DNA from: Caenorhabditis remanei
Lineage: Eukaryota; Nematoda; Chromadorea; Rhabditida; Rhabditidae
Length of the DNA: 64,000 nt
NCBI RefSeq assembly: GCF_010183535.1
Contig: NC_071330.1
Location: 17,031,717 to 17,095,716 of the forward strand
Reading direction: 5' to 3'
The notes under the pieces were generated by a model. The model worked only from the letters and a program-made list of their open reading frames with translations. It searched no databases and was not told the origin of the DNA. Both the position numbers and the translations under genes were made by a program. This document shows, piece by piece, positions 56,218 to 64,000 of this stretch. Within the stretch, counting starts at the first letter, position 1, and the number at the start of each line of letters is the position of its first letter.

Positions 56218-58722
56218 ATTTCTTCTCCTTTTCTTTTTTTACTGTCGATGTTTATCTCATTACGATTCTGAAAAAATGAAGGGATTAGGAGTGATTTTAT
56301 GAGAAGAAAACGATGAAAATGCGGTAAACGAATAGTAGAAAAACTAGAAAATCGTTAGCAGACCAACGTTGGTCTGCTAGCTCTTCACTACTGCCACGTG
56401 GATATTTTTCCAGGTGGTTTTCGGTTTTTCTGGGTCGAAAACTGTCAATTTCGGAGCGTAACGTTATAAATGAGCCGTCAATCACTAAACTTGGTTGAAA
56501 AATTATGAAAAAATTAAAGAAATTCCCATAAAAAATCAAAAATTGAGAGAAAATGCGAGGAAGAGAGCTAACGTGGTCTGCTAGCTCTTCACTACTGCGA
56601 CGTGGCACTTTTTCAGCTATCTTTGAACCTAAAACAGTCAATTTCGTGTCCTATTTAAATATAATAAAAATCATAGCGAAGCCATCAAAGAGTAATCCTA
56701 TTAAACTTTTCAAAAACTATTTGTTTTTCATAAACGGAAACAATACCATTTTTCAATGACAGTGCCTCGTTTCGCCTTTTTGAAAAATAGGAAATGACGT
56801 GTATCATCAGCGAAAAAGGTGTCCTAGAAGGGGCGAAAAACAACAAAAATGGGCTATCGTTTCCGTCTATTTCTCTAATTCTCTCGGTACATACTAATGT
56901 TGTTTCTATGGGTGGTATCCGGTGAGAAGATACATATTTATCTTTTTTTTTCGCTATTTAGTAGTAGTATAACTACTTTTCTCTCTACTAAACGGGCGGT
57001 TCGGGGAAAATTGAGCGTCGGCAAAAAACGAAAGAAAATTACATTAACCTCTGTAGTTATATATATTTTTTCCTTGTTCTGTGTTGACTTAAACGCTTAT
57101 CAGTGATGTGTAATCTTGAAAAGAATTGTGTCGTTGTGCGGCTAATATGTCGAGAATAGAAATAGGTATCAAAAAAGAATCAGGACATCAAAAAAACTGT
57201 GGAATTTGAGAAAAAATTCGAAAAATTAGTGAAAAATTGAAATTTTCAACTCGAAAATTAGATAAAATAGATATATTTAAGCCACGCCCATTTTTTGAAT
57301 TTGGCGAGCATATGGGTCATATTTCCGGTGAGAAAAATTGATTTTTGGCGGAAAATTAAAAAACCACCAGTGAAATTGTCAATTACTCACTGACTATGAC
57401 TAAAAAAGGGGGCGGAGTTTAGAATTTTCACTGATAGTGAGCTTGAGGTGTTTTTGATTCATTTTTTGGAAATTCTGACTGAAGAAAGGTCTGTTTCTGA
57501 TGTTTTGAATGCTGAATTTACATGATTGAAATTATTTTGGCTGCCTTTCAAGGAGTTTTGAATATTTGGGTTTTCGACACGAATTTGATGAAAATGAGTT
57601 TTAAAAAAATGAAAATCGAGGTTTTCAGTGAGAAAATGTTGGAAATTTACAGAAAAATTGGTTTTCAAACTCAGAAAACTCGTGAAAACGCTCAAGATTA
57701 CTCAATTTTTGAATAACAACGAAAATTGGTCTGCCAACTCTAAATCTCACCTTTTCTCACAATTTTAGGGTGAAATGAGTCGCCAAACCCTGTTAAGAAC
57801 CTCAAAATTGTTTTATTATCTATTTTTTGCGATTTTTCTTCATTTTAATGCATTTTAATGACCAAAACCACAAAAATTATATTTTTTCCAAAAAACAACC
57901 TGCTCGTCAATTAAAATGCGAAATACGCAAACACCGTCACGTCAGAATGCAGAGTTACTGTAATTCTGAAAGTGGGTTATCCAATTCAACTATTATAGCA
58001 GTTTCGCAACCGGTTATTTGTTTTTATTTTGATTTTTTTCGACAAAAAATAAATTTTCTAAAAAAAAAACAAAAAATTTTAGACCCCTACTCTCCAACTG
58101 TAAAGCTACACTACTGTGAAAAAAATAAAGTTTCACATCGGCGAAAACTAAAACCATGACAGCGTCGTTTTCTTCCCCAACACACTTTCCTAACACACTT
58201 CTCGCCGAACACCCCAACGAACTCTGCGTCTCCTCGGGCGTCTCTCTCAATTTGTACATGCCTTGTCTGCGTCTCTCGTCTCTCTCGTCTCTCTCGCAAT
58301 CTTCTCAAAACCTGACAGCCTCCCCCCCCCCATCGCCGATTTTCTTCTTCTCCTCATTTCCCCCTTTCATACAGCACTGACTGTTATATATTGTCTCTTT
58401 TTTTCTCTCGACACACTCTGCACACTCTCGTCTCTCTCATCTCTCGATTATTATTGCGTACCGATTCGGAAGAAGCAAGAAGAAGAAGAAGAAGACGATT
58501 AACGATTTTCTCTATACATTCTGATGGAAAACACTCTCCTACAATTTTTTTCCCTTTCCTCGAATCATAATCCCTCCAATTTTGTAGCTTTCTGTCTTGA
58601 GAGAAAGTGAGAGAGCATACAGAAACGAGAGACGTAGACAGCACATCCTAATCAATTTGCTTCCACTCTTTTTTCTTTAGAATTTAAAAGTTTACAAAAA
58701 TTTCCTTTACCAAATTTTCCAG
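56218..58722. promoter_or_regulatory. Divergent upstream region of stim-1 and affl-2
   Basis: 2.5 kb with no convincing coding exon. It carries CTAGCAGACC motifs at 56353, 56575 and 57727. Near 56370 and 56580 the flank TAGCTCTTCACTACTG recurs. The part nearest affl-2 (58150-58470) is rich in TCTCTCGTCTCTC and probably promoter or 5' UTR. A TTTTCCAG acceptor ends directly at the affl-2 ATG. Confidence 0.5.
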
Positions 58723-61700
58723 ATGGATGCAGACTCACGAGAAGATCTCAACAGGGAAATACGACGGAGTCTTTCTGGTATCTCACTACAAAAACCGCCC
58801 GTCTTTTCTTATCTTTTTTTCACTTTTTTAGAATGGTTCGGACCGTTTGAGGAGTTTCATGAGCGAGTCGCCAAGAATCAAGGGACTTCTAGGCATGGAT
58901 TGATTAGGGTGAGAAAAATGGAGCGAAGAGAAAAAAAACGCAATTATTTATTTATTTGAGAGATATAAAATATGGAGGAGTGGGAAATTCTCAGGACTAA
59001 AAAGTTGATAATGAATGGATAGATGATCAAAAATCCGAAATTGGTCTGCTAGTTATTTGGAGAATAGCTAGCAGACCAAAGTTGGTCTGCTAGCGATTTT
59101 CGTTGGTCTGCTAGTTATTTTTAGCATAGTTTTGCATTTCCATGTTTTTGACGGGTTTAGTATAATTCTCAATTAGAATTTTGTCTAAATTTAGAAAAAT
59201 AGTATAGTTAACTAATAATAGGAAAGGGAGAATTTCCAATTTTCAACTATTAATTAAAAAATAGAACATTGGTCTGCTAAATAGCAATTTTTGTCGATTT
59301 TCAAGAATTTCTGAATCATATATAATGGAAAATATGGTTTTTATTAAGAAATTATTTAATTATTTAAAAAATTATGATCTCGACAAAAATTGAACATTGG
59401 TCTGCTAGCTATCTAATCTCGACAGTTCTCTCTGATTTTCACATGATTTCTCCATATTTTTAAAAGATAATGAACAGTTTTGAGTGTGTTTCAGTGTTTT
59501 TCAGTCAGAATTTTACAATATTTTCAGTAAATTTTCTAGTTTTCCAATGAACCACTCCCTAGTAAACTAATAATTTAATAATTTGCAAAACTATACTCGG
59601 TTAAAGATTTTCAAATTACGGCCAATTTACATCGAGACAATTCAATTTACATCTGTAAACATAGGGAAATATGATTATCGAAAACCAATAGTGAGAAAAA
59701 CAAAAACTTTGGTCTGCTAGCTGTTTAGCAGACCAAAACGTGATTTTTCAAAGAAATGTTTCAAAACTTTTGTTTTAACTGTCGAAAATGAGTCCGCAAT
59801 GTCGTTTTCATTCATTTCTAATTTTAATTTAGCGTTGTTGTGAGTTTTCTTTTAAAAATTCGGATAAAAAGGTGAAATTCTGAAATTCAACGCCAAAATG
59901 TGTCAAAATGCTATAAAAAGGGGCGGTAAACAATCAAAAAAGCTTAGTTTGCTTCCGCTCGAAAGAAAAACCTCATGACCTAAAAACAGAAGAAAAAACT
60001 AAAAAATCAAAAATGACGTCACAAAAACACTAGCAGACCAAAATGAGTCTGCTAGCTCTTTCTATCCAAAAGCAAACAAAATTAACCCGTCTATAAGTAC
60101 TTCCAGGCAAAAATGAGGCCACGGCCACCTCCAATCGTCACCATCCAGGCACCCACTCAGGACTCACCAAGTCACGTACCAGTCCACGTGGCACTTCAAT
60201 CGATGAAGAACTTGGTGGAAGAGCCGTTAAGTGCACTCCCGAACAAGTTCGACGACTTGAATAAATTCAAAAATAACGCAGTTGTCAAAGGAAATGTGAC
60301 ATCGTCGTTGGGGTCGTCGTCGGTGGCTCCACCGCCCGTGGCTCCAGAAAATAATCCGAAGAAAAGGAAGATTGTGGAGACCGAGCAGGAGACGAGTGCA
60401 GTGGTGATAGAGGCGAAACGGAAAAAAGAAACGAATTTGAGAAATTGTAGGTTTTTGGGTATTTAATCCGGTCAGAAGGCTCAGAACCGAGAGAAAAACG
60501 GAGATTTCGGCTTCGAATTCGCCAAAATGGCTAGCAGACCAAAAGTTGGTCTGATAAATAGCTAGCAGACCAACACCTCATTACGGCATGCAATTTTTGA
60601 TAAATTTTGATGAAAAAATCACAATTTCGTGCTGAATTCGGAAATTCTTTGTTCTCTTTTATGAAAAACAGATTTTTAGCCGTAAAAATTGCGAAAAAAA
60701 AATGAAAATTTGCAATAGGTACAGCCAACGTTGGTCTGCTAGCTCCCGTCTATTGCCACGTGGCAATATTTAGCAGACCAATGTTGGTCTGCTAGCTATT
60801 TTTCGTTCGCTTGCAGACCAACACCTCACTTGACTGCAGTTTCTCATATTTTCTCAAAAAGGACAGAAAATGTGTCTGTTCTCACACTTTTTCAGAAAAA
60901 AAATTTTTGCTTGTGAAAATTCCAAAAAAACGGCAAAAAATTGGGAAAATCGGCATACAATTTTTGATGAATTTTGTTGAAAAATCACATTTTCGCTCTG
61001 AATTCTGAAATTCTTCGGTCGCTTTCGTGAAAATGTGATTTATAGCCGTTAAATTTGACGAAAAACCAAAAATTCGCAAATAGAACAGCTAGCAGACCAA
61101 CGTTGGTCTGCTAGCGATTTTTTCTCTTTAAATCCTTCAATTTCTCAATTTTTCAGCTATCCCCGCATCGACACCGGATTCTGGAGTACACTCAACAGAG
61201 AGCGACCTTCTAGAAGAACCGAATTCAGATGATGTCGTCGCGATGCTCAATATAATGAAAACGTGAGTTTTTGAAAAGAAAAATAAATAATTTAATAAGA
61301 ATTTTTCCAGTCTCGACATGCCAAAACTCTCCCCGCTCCCCGAAGAAATCGTACGAGAATTCAACCGAGAAAAATCGGCGGAACGCGAAAAAGAGAAGCC
61401 GCTGAATCTGAAATCCAAGGAATTGTTCTTGTACAAACTGGATAAAGAGACGAAATTCCTGTCGGATAGCTCAGTTTCATCGGCGTCCACGTCACGCGAG
61501 CCGACCCCAGAGCCACCATTGAAGGGAACTCTGAAATTGAAGCATCTGAAACCGGAGAGACTTCAGAAGTTGATGGATTTGGCGAAGACACGTGGCAAAT
61601 TGATTGATATTCCTGTAGTGGTGGAAAAGGCGGCGGTTGTCGTGGAGAAAATGAGAGAGAAATCGATTGAAAAGCCTGTGTGTAAAGAAAGGTCTAGAGA

Positions 61701-64000
61701 TAGATCTGTGGAGAAGATGAGGCCTGAGAAGCCTGTTGCAAGGCCTGGGAGGTCTGATAGGAGAGATGAGAGGCCTGAGAGGTCTGAAAGGTCCGAGAGG
61801 CCTGAAAAATCGGACCGGCCTGAAAAGTCCGAAAAGTCTGGAAGGTCTGACAAGTATGAGAGACCGGAGAGATCGGAGAGACCGGAGAAGTCTAGCAGGT
61901 CTGATAAGCCTGATAGATCTGAAAGGCCCGAAAAGACTGATAGGAGTGAAAGACCCGAAAAATCAGATAGATATGGAAGACCTGAGAGGACGGAAAGAGT
62001 GGAAAAAGTGGTTGAGAAAGTGGAGAGAACCGAGAGAATCGAGAAATCCGACAAAATGGAGAAATTCGAGAGAAGCGAGAAATCTGAAAAGAACGAGAGA
62101 ATTGAAAGAAATGAGCGGTTGGAGAAACCTCGCGAGAAAAAGGTGAGAATTTTTACTAGCAGACCAACGCTGGTCTGCTAGTGATTTTCGTTGGTCTGCT
62201 AGTAGTTTTCGTTGGTCCACTGGCGATTCAAGTAAACCGAAATCATCGAATTTCCTGAATATTCTTTTTCAATTTCCGAAGTTTTTGTTTTTCAGTCAAA
62301 AATTTCCAATTCAAAAACTAATCGAAATATCATGAAAAAATTGTAGGTTTCGTCGATATTTAATCCGGCCAGAATCATAAGAAAAACGAAGATTTTGAGT
62401 TTGAATTCTTAGTATTTTTATATTCACTTCTGGCTAAATAGCAGACCAACAATGGTCTGCTTGTTATTTTCGTTGGTCTGCTAGCTATTCTATATTGTTT
62501 CCAAAGAGATTTCATATGTATCAGCTGATCCAATTTCCGGTTATTTTCAAAGCAATTTCCGAAATGACAAATCTTTTTTGAGCTTATTTCCATTTTTGTC
62601 CGCAGTCTGTTGGTCTGCCTGCTCATTTTTTCGAAAAATTAGATCTTAAAAAAAATTTTTTTTTTGTAATTTGTGTTTTCCAGATCCCTACCGAGGAGCC
62701 GAAACCCTCCACATCCACGTCTACCGCCACGTTCTCCGTCCTTCCTCCACCACCTCGTCCTCCATCCATCACTCCATACGTCCGTGACGTCACCACCCCG
62801 ATTTCCAACACCAGAACACCGACTCCATCGATGACGTCGCTTCCACCACCTCCTGGTCACTCACCGTTCACGACGTCTCAGAAGCCGCCGAACAAAACGG
62901 TGCAGAGCCTTCAGAATCAGAGTCATCAGAGCCAGTTTCCGCCACGGAATTTCAGTCCTTCCGGGCCGTCGCCACGGTCGATTCGATCCACGACGCCTTC
63001 TATTCAATCGTCACGTCCTTCATCGTCACTGTCCACACATGACAACCACGTGGCTTCCACGTCGGAAGTGGTGACAGTGATAACGCCGTCAAAGCAGCAA
63101 AGATGGGCGTGTCAGTGGGATCATACGAAGATGAAAACGATGCAACGGCTGCCGATTCATGGTAGGCGGCGACATCCGGACGTCCTTGAGAGACAGACAG
63201 ACAGACAGAATTCAAAATTCCAAAATTACAGACCCAACAACAACTACAAAATCGAAAGGAGACTTCTATCATATGCTTGCAAAAGAGTGGAAATCACAGG
63301 CGGATCGGAGTAAAGACAAAGTGCTCCGCCCACTCAATTACATGCTCTCCTCGATATACTTTGTGTTGGAAGCGATTTGGAAGGCGGACAAGGAGCGCTC
63401 ACATCAGGCGCGGATACAATGCGCATCGATATATCGGGATACGTATGAATTGTTGGGGTGAGTGTGAAAAAAATTATAGAAAATCGGGGAAAAATAAGGA
63501 TTTTTTACTGAAAAGTATACTCAATAATCGCGATTTTTAGAGTAGAAATTATGAAAATCAGGCTAAAAATCGAAATTTCGGCTTAAAATCACTTTAAAAC
63601 GCGTCAAAAGTAACTTTGGTCTGCTTGCTCTCAGATTGGTCTGCTAGTGTTTTCGTTGGTCTGCTAGCTCAAAAATGCAAATTTCTTTTTCCAGAGTCGC
63701 CGTATTCCAAAGCATTCGCGAGACCGACGACACCATCGCCGCCCATCTCTTGCCACGTGTCAAAGTTATCGGACAGATCATGCTATCGGTTATGCAGTAT
63801 CAGATGTACCTGTTTAGAGCTGATGTTGGTTTTTGAAAAAAAAATTCGAAAATTTTTTAAAATTTTTCCAGCAAGCCATCAAAAATTACGCTCGCCTCGA
63901 AATGCGTGAAATCGTCGAAACGATCGATATTCGTTCGGTGTCACGCGCATCTGATAACTCGTCGGTACACTCTCAAAATCATCTCTCAGTACCGCCTGGG
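58723..64000 (+). CDS. affl-2: AF4/FMR2-family protein (super elongation complex scaffold), 5' part
   Basis: Exons 58723-58777, 58832-58908, 60107-60446, 61157-61262, 61311-62142, 62684-63161, 63232-63457, 63695-63824 and 63872 to the window end give 791 residues; the gene continues outside. AFF proteins are disordered scaffolds of the super elongation complex that recruit P-TEFb to paused RNA polymerase II. Visible: a conserved-looking start with EWFGPFEEFHERVAKN; nuclear localisation signal at 129-132 (PKKRKIVE); acidic LLEEPNSDDVVAML; Pro-rich segments; a charged repeat tract at about 333-460 (RPERSERPEKS units); and from about residue 635 the helical C-terminal homology domain (YHMLAKEWKSQADRSKDKVL, LNYMLSSIYFVLEAIWKA, IMLSVMQYQMYLFRADQAIK). 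Intron 6 (70 bp) contains the TCCGGA/GACAGACAG motif. The assignment to affl-2 rests on domain content and linkage to stim-1. Confidence 0.88.
61730..62115 (+). repeat. In-frame RPEKSDR-type coding repeat in affl-2
   Basis: About 380 bp of imperfect 9-18 bp units (GA(G/A)AGGCCTGA(G/A)(A/C)(A/G)...) encode alternating Arg-Pro-Glu-Lys/Arg-Ser tracts. The unit drifts from RPERSE to RTERIEKSDK toward the end. Frame is kept throughout, so the tract is translated. Confidence 0.85.

Larger units (their letters stand above)
49362..63675. repeat. Dispersed palindromic motif (CTAGCAGACCAAC and its complement)
   Basis: Full or half palindromes occur at about 49362, 50921, 52810-52957, 54050-54140, 55068, 55204, 55445-55520, 56082, 56353, 56575, 57727, 59040-59115, 59268, 59395, 59707-59737, 60032, 60530-60572, 60727-60810, 61088, 62154-62215, 62440-62490, 62605 and 63615-63670. 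The half-sites meet at AACGTT in the best copies and are often flanked by CGATTTTCG. All lie in introns or intergenic DNA. Confidence 0.9.

Noticed and set aside
61563..62054. 163-codon minus-strand frame rich in SDLSGL
   Set aside because: It is the complement of the translated RPEKSDR tract of affl-2.

Overview
The window is nuclear DNA of a nematode, almost certainly a Caenorhabditis species other than one I can name. The reasons are AT-rich DNA, compact genes with many 45-60 bp introns ending in TTTTCAG or TTTCCAG, start codons lying directly behind such acceptors, nematode-restricted protein families (WSN-type proteins, C-type lectin plus VWA-like proteins), and clear orthologs of C. elegans stim-1 and affl-2. 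From memory, those two genes are neighbours on C. elegans chromosome III, so this looks like the syntenic region. No bacterial-type operon, CRISPR array, rRNA or tRNA was found. All gene models are spliced by eye. Every model below keeps an open frame across all of its junctions, and exon coordinates are given in the entries.

Layout. 0.4-2.6 kb (+): 3' part of a Goliath/RNF150-type membrane RING E3 ligase. 2.8-5.6 kb (-): secreted C-type lectin with a VWA-like C-terminus. 7.6-8.2 and 9.4-10.4 kb (+): two paralogs of an unrecognised family, separated by a tandem array of about 176 bp units. 10.7-12.2 kb (-): a DNA-binding protein with an HNF1/HMBOX-like N-terminus and POU-like helix-turn-helix but no visible homeodomain. 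13.2-16.1 kb (+): an RMD-family (regulator of microtubule dynamics) protein. 16.3-16.8 kb (-): a small secreted cysteine-containing peptide. 16.8-32.2 kb: gene-poor and repeat-rich. 32.2-35.7 kb (-) and 36.3-40.0 kb (+): a head-to-head pair of WSN-type single-pass membrane paralogs with an inverted-duplicated promoter. 40.1-43.2 kb (-): omega-class glutathione S-transferase. 43.2-50.7 kb: repeats. 50.8-51.9 kb (+): small membrane-anchored PPxY protein. 52.6-56.2 kb (-): stim-1. 58.7 kb to the window end (+): affl-2, continuing outside.

Non-coding DNA is dominated by several foldback (MITE-like) families, one nested insertion, a LINE relic, and short motifs scattered through introns and intergenic DNA. 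The most striking is a short palindrome built from CTAGCAGACCAAC and its reverse complement. It occurs at more than twenty places between 49.3 and 63.7 kb, in introns and intergenic DNA around stim-1 and affl-2 and never in an exon, and I found no copy in the first 49 kb. The genes do not form one pathway: they cover calcium entry (stim-1), transcription elongation (affl-2), microtubule/TPR function (RMD), redox chemistry (GST), ubiquitin ligation (RING) and nematode-specific secreted or membrane proteins.
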